Shown here piece after piece: positions 1 to 8,845 of a stretch of DNA of 52,023 bases. The stretch is from an uncultured Capnocytophaga sp. GTDB lineage: Bacteria; Bacteroidota; Bacteroidia; Flavobacteriales; Flavobacteriaceae. Numbering within the stretch: position 1 is the first letter of the stretch; each line of letters starts with the position of its first letter. The position numbers and the translations under genes are program-made. The stretch is from contig NZ_CALHGG010000175.1 of the NCBI RefSeq assembly GCF_938029845.1, positions 1 to 52,023 on the forward strand, given 5' to 3'. The notes beneath the pieces were generated by a model. That model was given only the letters and a program-made list of their open reading frames with translations. It was not told the DNA's origin and did not search any database.

Positions 1-2
1 TT

Positions 3-1319
3 AGCAAAGAACAAATAGACGCGCTTAATGCCGTAATTACCTTAGAGATTGACAAATCTGACTACCAAGGAAAGGTAGAAGAAGCACTGAACAATTATCG
101 CAAGAATGCTTCTATCCCAGGGTTTCGCAAAGGACATGTACCTATGGGAATGGTTAAAAAACAATACGAAAAGGCTATACAAGCTGATGAGCTTAACAAA
201 CTCATTAGCGAGTCCTTGAACAAATTTATCGAAGATGAAAAGCTTCGCTTATTAGGTCAACCGATTCCTAAAGAAGAAGGCTCTGATGCCAACTTCCTAG
301 GAGATCACCACAAATTTGTCTTCGAAATAGGCTTAGAACCTGAATTCACCGTTGATCTTAGCCAACCTATTGACTACTACGATATAAAAGTAACTGACAA
401 GGAAATAGATACTCAGATAGAACACCTCCGTGGTCACTTTGGAACCTATGAGGTAAGTGAGAGTATCAGTGAAAAAAGCCAAATCTCAGGTACTTTCTTC
501 AATGAAGCAGAACAAGTAGATAAGTTCTTCACCTTTGCCGCTAAACAATTAGGCGAAAAAGCATTTGAAGCACTCAAAGGCAAAAAAGTAGGTGACCAAC
601 TTAGCCTCTCTACCAAAGGACTTTTCAAAGATCCTCATATGCTTATGCAAGCGCTCGAAAAACCACATGATGTGGTACATGACCTAGACATAGAGGTAAC
701 CTTCACTATTGAAAAAATAGAAGATCAGGTATTGGCCGATATGAACGAAGAGTTCTTCCAAAAAGTATATCCTGATACTACCACTGAAGCGGATTTCCGC
801 GAGAAGGTAGCCAAGAGTATCAAAGAAGATTTTGATCACTCCTGTGATGTACGCCTCTTGGATGATGCTACTGAAATGCTTATTGAAAAAACTAAGTTCG
901 ACCTACCTGCCGACTTCCTTAAACGTTGGATTCGCGCTACTAGTGAGAACCCTATCACTGAAGAAGAAGCTGCTGAAGACTACAAAAACTCTGAAAAAGG
1001 CTTGCGTTATCAGCTTATAGAAGGTAAGATTGTAGAACAGAACAACCTACAAGTATCTTACCAAGAAATACGCGATTTCACAGAAAACGCTATCCGTGCT
1101 CAGATGGCACGCTTTGGCTTGTTCGAAATAGGCAAAAAAGAGTTGGACAACTTTGTAAACAATACCCTTAAAGAACGTGCTGAGGTAGAACGCATTCACC
1201 GTGAACTCACCGGAGGCAAGCTCATTCAGTTCTACAAAGAAAAAGCCAACCTAAACAAAATAGAGATCGATATAGATTCTTTCATTGAAAAGTTCTATTC
1301 ACACCAACATCACCACTAA
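3..1319 (+). CDS. tig: Trigger factor (peptidyl-prolyl isomerase chaperone), 5'-truncated by window edge
   Basis: Ribosome-associated chaperone that receives nascent chains at the exit tunnel. The reading frame is open from base 3, so the true start lies upstream; 438 residues are visible. The ribosome-docking signature PGFRKGHVP is at about nt 117-143, followed by the long helical C-terminal arms expected of the family. The central PPIase segment (roughly nt 440-700) is divergent, as is common in Bacteroidetes. The protein ends in a short His-rich tail (HQHHH). It lies 13 bp upstream of clpP and is probably the first gene of a tig-clpP-clpX operon, an arrangement conserved in many bacteria. 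Identification is firm; only the N-terminus is missing. Confidence 0.95.
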   Translation, partial: SKEQIDALNAVITLEIDKSDYQGKVEEALNNYRKNASIPGFRKGHVPMGMVKKQYEKAIQADELNKLISESLNKFIEDEKLRLLGQPIPKEEGSDANFLGDHHKFVFEIGLEPEFTVDLSQPIDYYDIKVTDKEIDTQIEHLRGHFGTYEVSESISEKSQISGTFFNEAEQVDKFFTFAAKQLGEKAFEALKGKKVGDQLSLSTKGLFKDPHMLMQALEKPHDVVHDLDIEVTFTIEKIEDQVLADMNEEFFQKVYPDTTTEADFREKVAKSIKEDFDHSCDVRLLDDATEMLIEKTKFDLPADFLKRWIRATSENPITEEEAAEDYKNSEKGLRYQLIEGKIVEQNNLQVSYQEIRDFTENAIRAQMARFGLFEIGKKELDNFVNNTLKERAEVERIHRELTGGKLIQFYKEKANLNKIEIDIDSFIEKFYSHQHHH

Positions 1320-1332
1320 TTTTTGACAAGAA

Positions 1333-1995
1333 ATGGATTATTCAAAAGAATTCAAGAAATATGCTACCCAACATAGGGGTATCAGTAGTATGTACTACGA
1401 TACCATCGTTAGCAGCATGACTCCCTATATTGTGGAAGAACGCCAACTGAATGTAGCTCAGATGGACGTGTTCTCCCGCCTTATGATGGATAGAATCATC
1501 TTCCTAGGGACAGAAGTTAATTCGCATGTAGCCAATATCATACAAGCTCAATTACTCTTCCTTGAGAGTGTAGATGCGAACAAAGATATCCAAATATACA
1601 TCAACTCCCCAGGGGGTGAGGTGTATTCAGGTTTGGGAATCTATGACACCATGCAGTTCATCAAGCCCGATGTAGCCACTATCTGTACAGGTATGGCTGC
1701 TTCCATGGCTGCTGTATTGCTCTGTGCTGGAGCACAAGGAAAGCGCTCCGCCTTACCACACTCCCGAGTGATGATTCACCAACCACTGGGAGGTGCCCAA
1801 GGACAAGCCAGCGATATAGAAATCACTGCTCGTGAAATCCTAAAGATAAAAGAGGAATTAGCCCTTATCATTGCAAAACACACAGGCAAATCCACTGAAG
1901 AGGTAATCCGTACAGGAGATCGCGACTACTGGATGATTGCTAGCGAAGCTAAAGACTTCGGTATGATAGACGAGGTGCTAAATCGTCAAAAATAA
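1333..1995 (+). CDS. clpP: ATP-dependent Clp protease proteolytic subunit
   Basis: Serine peptidase that forms the tetradecameric degradation chamber and works with ClpX. At 220 residues it is of normal length. The nucleophile is Ser124 in GMAASMAAVLL, the general base His149 in HSRVMIHQP, and the catalytic Asp lies in the RTGDRDYW segment (about residues 196-198). The oxyanion-forming NSPGGEV motif is at 91-97. ATG start 13 bp after tig; clpX follows after 20 bp, so the partner ATPase is co-transcribed. Nothing looks defective. Confidence 0.97.
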   Translation: MDYSKEFKKYATQHRGISSMYYDTIVSSMTPYIVEERQLNVAQMDVFSRLMMDRIIFLGTEVNSHVANIIQAQLLFLESVDANKDIQIYINSPGGEVYSGLGIYDTMQFIKPDVATICTGMAASMAAVLLCAGAQGKRSALPHSRVMIHQPLGGAQGQASDIEITAREILKIKEELALIIAKHTGKSTEEVIRTGDRDYWMIASEAKDFGMIDEVLNRQK

Positions 1996-2015
1996 CCCCT
2001 TAAAATTCGAATGTT

Positions 2016-3263
2016 ATGAGTACAACAACTGAAGTATGCTCCTTCTGTGGTAGGCACTCAGGAAAAGACGTTTTCTTGGTTTCTAGCGGAGTAGAGAGTA
2101 ATGTATATATCTGTAATTTTTGTATAGAGCAGGCCGCAAGTATCTGGCGTTCCGAGATAGAGAACAACAAGAAAAAAGCGATCATGGCGCTAAACAAAGA
2201 TCTCTTGCTGAAAAAACCTACTGAAATAAAGGGCTTCCTTGATGAATATGTCATTGGTCAAGAAGCTACCAAGAAAGTGCTTTCTGTGGCGGTATACAAC
2301 CACTACAAACGCCTTTTGCAAGATCGTGATGAGCATGAGGTAGAAATCCAAAAGAGTAATATCGTGATGGTAGGGCAGACAGGGACAGGTAAGACCCTTA
2401 TGGCTCGTACCATTGCCCAGATGCTCAATGTACCTTTGGCGATAGTAGATGCCACTGTCTTTACCGAAGCAGGTTATGTAGGGGAGGATGTGGAAAGTAT
2501 CCTTACCCGCCTTTTGCAAGCGGCTGACTACGATGTGGATAGAGCCGAGCGCGGTATTGTCTTCATAGATGAGATAGACAAGATTGCCCGCAAGGGAGAT
2601 AACCCTTCTATCACCCGAGACGTCTCTGGCGAAGGGGTACAACATGCGCTGCTAAAACTCTTGGAAGGTTCCATAGTGAATGTACCACCCAAAGGAGGGC
2701 GCAAGCACCCTGACCAAAAATACATCGAAGTCAATACAGAGCATATCCTCTTTATCGCAGGAGGTGCCTTCGATGGTATAGAGCAGATTATCGCTAAGCG
2801 TATGAATCGCCAAGCTGTAGGCTACAATACCTCCAAGGAGACTCGTGTAGATGATAAGAACCTACTCCAATATGTTACTCACAAAGACCTAAAGGATTAT
2901 GGACTTATCCCTGAGATCATCGGCCGACTTCCAGTGCTTACCTATATGAACCCACTGGATGAGGAAACCCTCCGCATGATACTCACCGAACCTAAGAACG
3001 CGATTATAAAGCAATATATCAAACTTTTTGCTATGGATGATATCACACTCTCCTTCGAGGAAGATGCGCTAAATTTCATAGTAGAAAAAGCCTTAGAATA
3101 CAAGCTTGGTGCGCGTGGATTGCGTTCGCTCTGTGAGAGTATCCTCACCGATGCGATGTTCTCCCTACCTGGTACAGGGGAAAAGAGCTTGGTAGTTACC
3201 CGTGCTTATGCTGAGGATAAACTCACCAAATCGGGCTTTACCCAACACCTACTTAGTGCATAA
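2016..3263 (+). CDS. clpX: ATP-dependent Clp protease ATP-binding subunit ClpX
   Basis: AAA+ unfoldase that delivers substrates to ClpP. The 415-residue protein has the N-terminal zinc-binding domain (Cys8, Cys11, Cys33, Cys36), Walker A GQTGTGKT at 120-127, Walker [12 protein letters not shown], pore loop GYVGED and the GGRKHPDQK loop. At the position of the ClpP-docking IGF tripeptide of E. coli ClpX the sequence reads VGY (in QAVGYNTSK), which I believe is a Bacteroidetes variant. Third gene of tig-clpP-clpX, followed by a terminator-like hairpin. Confidence 0.97.
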   Translation: MSTTTEVCSFCGRHSGKDVFLVSSGVESNVYICNFCIEQAASIWRSEIENNKKKAIMALNKDLLLKKPTEIKGFLDEYVIGQEATKKVLSVAVYNHYKRLLQDRDEHEVEIQKSNIVMVGQTGTGKTLMARTIAQMLNVPLAIVDATVFTEAGYVGEDVESILTRLLQAADYDVDRAERGIVFIDEIDKIARKGDNPSITRDVSGEGVQHALLKLLEGSIVNVPPKGGRKHPDQKYIEVNTEHILFIAGGAFDGIEQIIAKRMNRQAVGYNTSKETRVDDKNLLQYVTHKDLKDYGLIPEIIGRLPVLTYMNPLDEETLRMILTEPKNAIIKQYIKLFAMDDITLSFEEDALNFIVEKALEYKLGARGLRSLCESILTDAMFSLPGTGEKSLVVTRAYAEDKLTKSGFTQHLLSA

Positions 3264-3281
3264 TAGTTTATAAATATTTGT

Positions 3282-3325
3282 AAGGATATAGGACTTCTAA
3301 CAGAAAGTTCTGTATCCTTTTTTTA
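3282..3325 (+). terminator. Intrinsic terminator after clpX
   Basis: AAGGATA (3282-3288) pairs with TATCCTT (3313-3319), an inner arm gives further pairing, and a T-run follows. It ends the tig-clpP-clpX transcript 18 bp after the clpX stop. The next gene starts 13 bp past the T-run with no clear TAnnTTTG element between, so some read-through is possible. Confidence 0.75.
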
Positions 3326-3337
3326 ATTAAAAAAACC

Positions 3338-4192
3338 ATGAAAAAGACTTTCTTATTATCACTTCTATTACTCTTGGGAGTAGTAGCTTGTAAGAACTCC
3401 TCTACAGGACAAATTACCCCTCAGAAGGATGTAATTACCAATCAGATTTATTTCGCTGAAAAACCCATTGTTTCTGCTCACCGTGCAGGCAAGGGCATCG
3501 CAGGCTATCCAGAGAACTGCTTGCAAACGATTCAGTACCTTTCCAAAAAGGGTATCCACAGCTTTGAGATAGACATCTTCGAAAGTACTGATGGTGACCT
3601 TATGCTCATGCATGACGACAAACTCGGTCGTACCGCCACTGGACAAGGAGTTGTTTCGCAGATGAGCACTGAGGCACTGCTCAAGGAACGCCTCAAAGAT
3701 GATTTTGGCAAAGAAACCGACTTCCAAATACCTCTGCTCAAGGATGTATTGGCTTGGTGTAAGCAACATGGCGCTTACTTGATGTTGGATTTCAAAAAAG
3801 GAATCTCCTACAGCAAGGTAGCCGAACTGGTACGTGCCGAGCAGATGCAAGCCCAAGTGGTGCTTATCAGCTACAATGTAGAACAAGCCAAGGCGCTCTA
3901 TCGTGTAGCCCCCGAGATGCTTATTTCGGTAACCATACGCAATCAGAGCGAACTTGACCGTATTTTGGAAACAGGTATTGAACGCGAGAAACTTGTTGCC
4001 TTCACGGGGGTACACTTGGCAGATGATAGCCTCTACAAAAAGCTCAATGAACTGAGAATCCCTTCTATCCTTGGTACTCTTGGTAACTTAGACAAGCGTG
4101 CTGAAGCTCGTGGTGACCATCTCTACAAGGAATGGGCACAAAAGGGTATACAAATATTCTCCACTGATAGACCTTTTGCTCCGAAATTTTAA
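3338..4192 (+). CDS. Glycerophosphodiester phosphodiesterase family lipoprotein
   Basis: Predicted hydrolase of glycerophosphodiesters (to glycerol-3-phosphate plus alcohol), anchored as a lipoprotein: lipobox GVVAC with Cys18. GDPD family motifs are all present: HR at 48-49, PEN at 58-60, ExD at 77/79 and HDDKLGRT beginning at His92. Length of 284 residues is normal for a single GDPD domain with signal peptide. Substrate specificity cannot be read from sequence. It follows the clpX terminator and has a terminator-like hairpin about 100 bp downstream. Confidence 0.88.
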   Translation: MKKTFLLSLLLLLGVVACKNSSTGQITPQKDVITNQIYFAEKPIVSAHRAGKGIAGYPENCLQTIQYLSKKGIHSFEIDIFESTDGDLMLMHDDKLGRTATGQGVVSQMSTEALLKERLKDDFGKETDFQIPLLKDVLAWCKQHGAYLMLDFKKGISYSKVAELVRAEQMQAQVVLISYNVEQAKALYRVAPEMLISVTIRNQSELDRILETGIEREKLVAFTGVHLADDSLYKKLNELRIPSILGTLGNLDKRAEARGDHLYKEWAQKGIQIFSTDRPFAPKF

Positions 4193-4854
4193 AGCAAATA
4201 ACATGGCGGTCTTATACGGTTTCTATCGTACATAGGGGCTGCCACTATGAAGTTTTTAGGGTTATATGCGCTTTTGCGTTCCTTAGCCTTACAAGCAGCG
4301 TTACGGCGCTGCTTTTTTTGTTTGCAAGTGGTTTGTATACTTAGATCTGCCACCTGCACTCTTAGGCTTATGCGATAAGGCTTACGGGACTTAATCGCTT
4401 TGCTGGAAGCAAAATGGGCGAGTACCTCATGATAGGGGAGGGATAAAGGTTCAGGGGTATAGGTAGGAGTTGCCAACTTATGAGGAGTACGAGTTATAAG
4501 CCCACACCAGCGGGAGGAGCTACAAGCTCTATCGCTTGTAGGTACGAGCTGCAAGCTCGCACCAGCATGTTGGCTGAATGGTTCACATACTTTGTTCTCA
4601 CATACTTTGTCGCTATGAGCAGGCGTTGGACGAGCATACTCCATACAAGGTAGCTTTCGACCCACATACCCAAGCTCCAAGTTTTCGCTTGGCTTTACTT
4701 TTCGCTCTTTACTCTTCTGCAGCCATCTTTCTAAGCGCATGATGATACGAATAGCCGCGATGCTTTGGCTAATGGAAGCCACTACGGTCTTTCCATTGCT
4801 CTCTATCGGCTGACGACGTGCGTATGTCCAAAGTATTTCTAATGCCTCCTCCAT
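4189..4854 (-). CDS. Uncertain hypothetical protein, 221 aa, repeat-rich DNA
   Basis: I do not recognise this protein. Residues 1-50 look helical (MEEALEILWTYARR...), while the rest is rich in Cys, Arg, Lys and Ser without domain-like pattern. The DNA contains palindromic repeats (4517-4560) and a plus-strand terminator hairpin, and the 3' end overlaps the GDPD stop by 4 bp. In favour of a gene: a good minus-strand -7 element (TAACTTTG at 5032-5039) lies upstream. The true gene may be only the N-terminal part, extended by repeats, or this may be non-coding. Confidence 0.33.
   Translation of the reverse strand: MEEALEILWTYARRQPIESNGKTVVASISQSIAAIRIIMRLERWLQKSKERKVKPSENLELGYVGRKLPCMEYARPTPAHSDKVCENKVCEPFSQHAGASLQLVPTSDRACSSSRWCGLITRTPHKLATPTYTPEPLSLPYHEVLAHFASSKAIKSRKPYRISLRVQVADLSIQTTCKQKKQRRNAACKAKERKSAYNPKNFIVAAPMYDRNRIRPPCYLL
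4291..4321 (+). terminator. Terminator-like hairpin downstream of the GDPD gene
   Basis: AGCAGCG and CGCTGCT form a seven-base-pair stem with a short loop, followed by a run of Ts on the plus strand. It would end the GDPD transcript after a roughly 100-nt untranslated tail. It lies within the minus-strand ORF at 4189-4854, which is one reason for doubting that ORF. Confidence 0.6.
4516..4562. repeat. Double palindromic repeat
   Basis: Two adjacent hairpins: CTACAAG...CTTGTAG, then the near-perfect palindrome CGAGCTGCAAGCTCG. The compact structure resembles dispersed intergenic palindromes of Bacteroidetes chromosomes. No second copy was noticed in this window. Confidence 0.5.
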
Positions 4855-5031
4855 AATTTAAAAGTTTTCAGTAGTCAGAAGTCAGTTCTCAGTCTATTGC
4901 AACTAATGGCTGATGACTTTTGTACTCTATAACTGACACCTGAATAGTGAATAGTGAAAAATTAAAAGTGAAAAACGAATGGCTAAGTAACTCTATTCAT
5001 TATTCACTTTTCACTCTTCACTTAACTGGGG

Positions 5032-5039
5032 CAAAGTTA
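5032..5039 (-). promoter_or_regulatory. Minus-strand -7 promoter element TAACTTTG
   Basis: Matches the Bacteroidetes -7 consensus TAnnTTTG. A TTG lies about 21 bp upstream (5061-5063 on the plus strand). It would give a leader of about 170 nt to the ORF at 4189-4854, containing the AGTGAAAA/TTTTCACT inverted repeat. Confidence 0.45.
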
Positions 5040-5119
5040 CGATATCACAAAGGGCAAAGTCAAGGAAAAGGCTTGCGAGAAGTAAGAATTTATACAATAA
5101 AAAAATATGTTAAGTGTTT

Positions 5120-5275
5120 AACAGCGGGCAGAAGGCAGTGAACAGCGGGCAGTGGACAGAAGACAGTAGACAGAGGGCAGTGGGCAGAGGACAGTGGACA
5201 GAAGACAGTGGGCAGAAGACAGTAGACAGAGGGCAGTGGGCAGAGGACAGAAGACAGTAGACAGAGGGCAGTATA
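5120..5275. repeat. Degenerate purine-rich tandem repeat
   Basis: Repeated variants of GGCAGTGGGCAGAGGACAGT with seven- to ten-base phasing, around twenty imperfect units, strongly G/A on the plus strand. No unique spacers occur between units, so it is not a CRISPR. Nothing suggests translation. Confidence 0.8.
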
Positions 5276-5332
5276 TTGCGACTAATAGATAATTATAAGA
5301 GGCAATAAATTTAGATGACTATAAGACGCAAT

Positions 5333-5415
5333 AAATTGCGTCTCTACAGAAGCGTTGGCTAAGACAATTCCTTGCTTAGCATGGTCTTTTGTAGGGACGC
5401 AATTTGTTGCGTTTT
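5333..5415. repeat. Inverted repeat pair of the GACGCAATAAATTGCGTC family
   Basis: Left arm AAGACGCAATAAATTGCGTC plus TCTACA and right arm TGTAGGGACGCAATTTGTTGCG are imperfect reverse complements. Between them lies a smaller stem (GCTAAG/CTTAGC). Each arm is itself palindromic, so the unit resembles a bacterial interspersed mosaic or MITE-like hairpin. Relatives occur at 28361-28403 and 51891-52023. Confidence 0.75.
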
Positions 5416-5470
5416 AATGAATTAGACAATATAAGGTTTTCTCTGTTATTATCCTATTTGAATTCCTAAT

Positions 5471-6766
5471 TTAGATTTCTCCTTTCTCCACTGCATCTTT
5501 GAGGGCAGCGATAGTCGTATCCAAATCGGCATAGGAAAGGGCATCGTTGAGGAAGTAGCTTTCATAGCCGCTTGGTGGCAAGTAGATACCACGTGAGAGT
5601 AGCGCATGGAAATACTTCTTAAAACGTCCGTGATCGGCACGCTGTGCGCTGATAAAGTTGGTTACAGGTTCTTGAGTGAAGAACACAGAGCACATAGAAC
5701 CAAAGCGATTGATCTGTACAGGAATATCTGCCTCAGCAAATACCTTCTCAAGGCCTGCGTGTAGGTAAGCCGTTTTCTTCGCTAAGCTCTCAAATACCTC
5801 TGGGTGCTTTTCTATTTCGGTAAGCATCGCCAATCCTGCGCTCATCGCCAGTGGGTTACCACTGAGGGTACCTGCCTGATATACGGCTCCTGTAGGGGCT
5901 AAGTGATCCATAATCTCAGCTCGAGCAGCAAAAGCAGCCACAGGGAGTCCGCCTCCGATTACCTTACCAAAAGTTACTAAGTCTGCCTTGATATTCAAAG
6001 CCTCTTGAGCGCCTCCTTTTGCCAAGCGGAAGCCTGTCATCACCTCATCCAAGATAAGGAGCGTACCTTGTTCATCACAAAGCGCACGAAGTGCTTCCAA
6101 GAAACCTTTTTTAGGCAATACACAGCCCATATTTCCCGCAATAGGCTCTACAATAATAGCCGCAATCTGCTTGGGGTGCGCCGCGAAAAGCGCCTTTACT
6201 GAATCAATATCGTTATAGGTTGCCAATAGGGTGTCCTTGGCAGTACCTTGAGTAACCCCAGGGCTATTAGGCACCCCGAAAGTAGTGGCGCCGCTACCTG
6301 CGGCAATAAGGAAAGAATCCGAATGCCCATGGTAGCAACCTGCAAACTTGATAATTTTTTCCCTTTGGGTATAGCCACGTGCTAAGCGAATAGCACTCAT
6401 ACAGGCCTCTGTACCACTATTGACAAAGCGGATTTTCTCCACATGAGGCACCATGGAGAGCGCTTTTTCTGCAATCAGCGTCTCTATCTCGGTAGGCATC
6501 CCGAAGGAAGTACCTTTTTTGGCTCGCTCGGTAACCGCCTCTATCACAGGGGCATAGGCATGACCGAAGAGCAGCGGTCCCCATGAAGCAATATAGTCAA
6601 TGAGCTTGTTCCCATCAGCATCGTACAGATAAGCCCCTTTGGCATATTCCACAAAAATAGGATTTCCCCCTACGGAATTAAAGGCACGTACGGGAGAGTT
6701 CACCCCTCCAGGAAGTACCTGTTGCGCTGCTTGAAAGAGCGCACTGCTTCTTTTGTATGATAACAT
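5471..6766 (-). CDS. hemL: Glutamate-1-semialdehyde 2,1-aminomutase
   Basis: PLP enzyme converting glutamate-1-semialdehyde to 5-aminolevulinate in the C5 route to haem. At 431 residues it is full length. PLP-binding Lys268 lies in [11 protein letters not shown], the PLP-ring Asp240 in [12 protein letters not shown], and the early motif [10 protein letters not shown] is typical of HemL rather than other class-III aminotransferases. It lies just downstream of the haem-uptake-type operon on the same strand but has its own TACCTTTG promoter element. Confidence 0.96.
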   Translation of the reverse strand: MLSYKRSSALFQAAQQVLPGGVNSPVRAFNSVGGNPIFVEYAKGAYLYDADGNKLIDYIASWGPLLFGHAYAPVIEAVTERAKKGTSFGMPTEIETLIAEKALSMVPHVEKIRFVNSGTEACMSAIRLARGYTQREKIIKFAGCYHGHSDSFLIAAGSGATTFGVPNSPGVTQGTAKDTLLATYNDIDSVKALFAAHPKQIAAIIVEPIAGNMGCVLPKKGFLEALRALCDEQGTLLILDEVMTGFRLAKGGAQEALNIKADLVTFGKVIGGGLPVAAFAARAEIMDHLAPTGAVYQAGTLSGNPLAMSAGLAMLTEIEKHPEVFESLAKKTAYLHAGLEKVFAEADIPVQINRFGSMCSVFFTQEPVTNFISAQRADHGRFKKYFHALLSRGIYLPPSGYESYFLNDALSYADLDTTIAALKDAVEKGEI

Positions 6767-6825
6767 CTTTTCTAATTGTTAATGGTTAATTGTTAATTAT
6801 CAATGTCTAACAACTAAGACAAGTG

Positions 6826-6833
6826 CAAAGGTA
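6826..6833 (-). promoter_or_regulatory. hemL -7 promoter element TACCTTTG
   Basis: Exact TAnnTTTG match on the minus strand, 60 bp before the hemL ATG, so hemL need not depend on read-through from the upstream operon. No clear -33 TTTG at ideal spacing. Confidence 0.6.
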
Positions 6834-6921
6834 CAACATTTTAAATGAAAAGTGAAAAGTTTTGAGTTTTTAGTTTTTAGTTTTTAGTTATTTTAGCAGT
6901 GCTTGGGAAAAATGTAGGATT

Positions 6922-7620
6922 TTACTTTAACTCATCACAATAGAAGCTAATACGCCCTCCCGTTTCGCCTATCTCAATACTTTCGTCATACCAACTGACA
7001 ATTTGCAGCTTGAAATAATGAGCCCCATCGGCAGTGCGAATGACATAGGTGTGAAATGAAGGAAGGTATGAGGGTGGAGGTCCTGAAAATACCAACGCCT
7101 TATTCAAAAGCGGACTCGCACTGGTCTTTGTTTGCTGAGGTCCTTTATTGGGGTCAAACCAAGGTATTCCTGTGATGTTATTAGCTACGGTATAGCTCAC
7201 CCATTCACGTTGTGACATCGTAATGGATATATTATCCATATCCGTCACCCATTCTACATTGTGGGGTATTTGTGACTTCTTAGTCCATCGGTCATAGCCT
7301 TGGAATCCCATATCGGCTACTCCACCTCGCCCATTGCCACTAGTACCACTGTTGGTACGCAGCTTGTTCCCACAGAAAGCCAAATCCCAGTCTGTCCGTG
7401 TTTTTTGCTCTCCCTCTCTGATATCACTATTTACCTGATAAGCATTGAATATTTCTCCTGTACGTAGGTTGTAGTATATCCAGTCGTTAGTTACCTCATT
7501 GACATACCCAGAGCGACGTGGAAGCACCTTCCCCGTAAAGGGGAGCGCCTCATACTTCACACAAGCTATACACAAGAAGGCTATCAGGGTAGTATATAAA
7601 TATTTCTTTATATTTCTCAT
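6922..7620 (-). CDS. hmuY: HmuY-family haem-binding lipoprotein
   Basis: Surface lipoprotein expected to capture haem and hand it to a TonB receptor. Signal peptide with lipobox LCIAC (Cys20). Family hallmarks: the segment TRTDWDLAFCGNKLRTNSGT, then GNGRGGVADM, and a C-terminal YVIRTADGAHYFKLQ strand followed by GGRISF. Length of 232 residues fits HmuY. The Porphyromonas gingivalis haem-ligand histidines were not assigned, so haem binding is inferred from family. Last gene of the six-gene minus-strand operon with an HmuR-like receptor; a 106-bp spacer with a hairpin separates it from the preceding gene. Confidence 0.85.
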   Translation of the reverse strand: MRNIKKYLYTTLIAFLCIACVKYEALPFTGKVLPRRSGYVNEVTNDWIYYNLRTGEIFNAYQVNSDIREGEQKTRTDWDLAFCGNKLRTNSGTSGNGRGGVADMGFQGYDRWTKKSQIPHNVEWVTDMDNISITMSQREWVSYTVANNITGIPWFDPNKGPQQTKTSASPLLNKALVFSGPPPSYLPSFHTYVIRTADGAHYFKLQIVSWYDESIEIGETGGRISFYCDELK

Positions 7621-7649
7621 GATATTGTTGTTTGTCTTAAAAAGAAATT

Positions 7650-7712
7650 AGCCGTTAGAGATGAGTCCTTAGCCAGTCGCTTACTAACGACTAAAAGACT
7701 CATCCCTAACGA
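7650..7712 (-). promoter_or_regulatory. Intercistronic hairpin upstream of hmuY
   Basis: GTTAGAGATGAGTC and GACTCATCCCTAAC form a long stem with one mismatch, with an AGTCGCT/ACGACT-type inner part. No T-run follows in the minus direction, so a simple terminator is unlikely. It may stabilise or partly attenuate the hmuY message, or be a spacer repeat. Confidence 0.5.
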
Positions 7713-7726
7713 CTAACCCCTAATGA

Positions 7727-8833
7727 CTAATGTTCATATCCAAAAGAAGCAGCTATCAGCAACCCTGTCTCAGGGTCTAGGAAAGCAAGGATTGCGTTAT
7801 TCTTTCTTGCATTGATATACATACGCAACACCCCTTTAGTAGAAGTTTTTAACTTCGTTTTTCCATCCGCACTATATATAGTAGAAGTTACCTCTACCGC
7901 TTTGAGCTTGCAAGTACCGCCAGTGACAATATTATCATACTTAGCAAACTCACGCTTGGTGATGATATCATGAAAACGTCCTACTGCCTTCAGCTCTATT
8001 TGCTGGTTGCCTACTTGAGTTTTAGCTAAGGTAACGGTAAGGCGTCCTGCAGGGTCACGACCTTCTTTTCCGTTCCAAGAGAAGCTAAGGGGCAATTGTG
8101 CTTTAGTAGCCTTCTTTTCATAGGTTACGGTAGCATTGAAAGTCTTTTGGGTACCCAAGCTATCGATGGCATCTTGTGGATTAACTTTAAATACTTGTAG
8201 GTTTTGCTTGAGTTTCTCTTCAGCTAAGGCTTCTTCATAAGTAAAGAGTGCTTCCTCGAACTCAGCTTCGGTACGATTACCCACTACCTTTTGCTTGAAT
8301 ACATAGCCGGTAACATTCATAATGTTATAGTTCAAGTTCATCTCTATCTCGTGGGTGTCGAGGTTGTAATAGGCTTTTACCATACTGTTACCTCCGCGTA
8401 CAGGCTTGTCGCCCTTGTAGTTTACTTCGTCTTCGTAGGTAGTAGTTACGGCGTTGTCATCATAGAGTTTTACCCAATTTCCTTTGTAAAGGTCTTTGTC
8501 CCAAGAGTTAAGTTCCATTACGTTAGCACGCATCACTACCGAAATAGGAAAAGGCATATTTCCTGGTTGTGTTTTGGAGATAAGTATTCCCATTTTCTGG
8601 GTAGCCTCGTCCCATTTGAAAGTGAACTGCGTAGGACAACCGCTTTTGAGCAGTGTTTTGTCCACTCCTGCCAGCTTTACGTGTTGCCCCAAGATGGCAT
8701 ACCCTGAAAGGTCTTTCTTGAGTTGGGCTATTTTGTCAGAGTTCTCTGATATAGGGCTATTTTGTTCTTCTTTTTGGCAAGCCGTCATTAAAGTAAGTAC
8801 GGCGAGCACACTGGTGTATATAAACTTTTTCAT
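7727..8833 (-). CDS. Lipoprotein of unassigned family, paralogue of 12766-13932
   Basis: 368 residues; signal peptide with lipobox LMTAC (Cys19). I do not recognise a named domain. It shares blocks in order with the 388-aa lipoprotein at 12766-13932: LGQ(D/H)VK(M/L)AGVDK, (P)TxFxF(R/K)WxEAxxKM, SMPFAI/NMPFPI, MELxSW, a YNxxxxxIExxxNYNxMNVxGxVFxQK block, a Tyr/Glu-rich EEAxAExK helix and a TTSNKGE/STKGVLR strand. The pattern suggests alternating beta-sheet domains. It lies 12 bp downstream of an LRR lipoprotein, as its paralogue lies 19 bp downstream of the other LRR lipoprotein. A surface role in haem or iron acquisition is inferred from context only. Confidence 0.85.
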   Translation of the reverse strand: MKKFIYTSVLAVLTLMTACQKEEQNSPISENSDKIAQLKKDLSGYAILGQHVKLAGVDKTLLKSGCPTQFTFKWDEATQKMGILISKTQPGNMPFPISVVMRANVMELNSWDKDLYKGNWVKLYDDNAVTTTYEDEVNYKGDKPVRGGNSMVKAYYNLDTHEIEMNLNYNIMNVTGYVFKQKVVGNRTEAEFEEALFTYEEALAEEKLKQNLQVFKVNPQDAIDSLGTQKTFNATVTYEKKATKAQLPLSFSWNGKEGRDPAGRLTVTLAKTQVGNQQIELKAVGRFHDIITKREFAKYDNIVTGGTCKLKAVEVTSTIYSADGKTKLKTSTKGVLRMYINARKNNAILAFLDPETGLLIAASFGYEH

Positions 8834-8845
8834 GGATACAAATCT

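Larger units (their letters stand above)
4855..5470. other. Gene-free spacer made of repeats
   Basis: About 600 bp without a convincing gene. It holds an inverted pair built from AGTGAATAGTGAAAA-like units (about 4944-5025), a minus-strand promoter element, a purine-rich degenerate tandem repeat (5120-5275) and a BIME-like inverted pair (5333-5415). Confidence 0.6.

Noticed and set aside
2190..2645. 151-aa minus-strand ORF inside clpX
   Set aside because: Shadow of a conserved gene; no signal, domain or promoter of its own.
3368..4015. 215-aa minus-strand ORF inside the GDPD gene
   Set aside because: Opposite-strand shadow of a clear family member with catalytic motifs on the plus strand.
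4193..4321. tmRNA or other structured RNA after the GDPD gene (GGGGCTG present)
   Set aside because: No acceptor stem partner, no CCA end and no tag reading frame; only a terminator hairpin is supported.
5120..5275. CRISPR or coding repeat in the purine-rich stretch
   Set aside because: Units are degenerate and contiguous; no long open frame with plausible composition.
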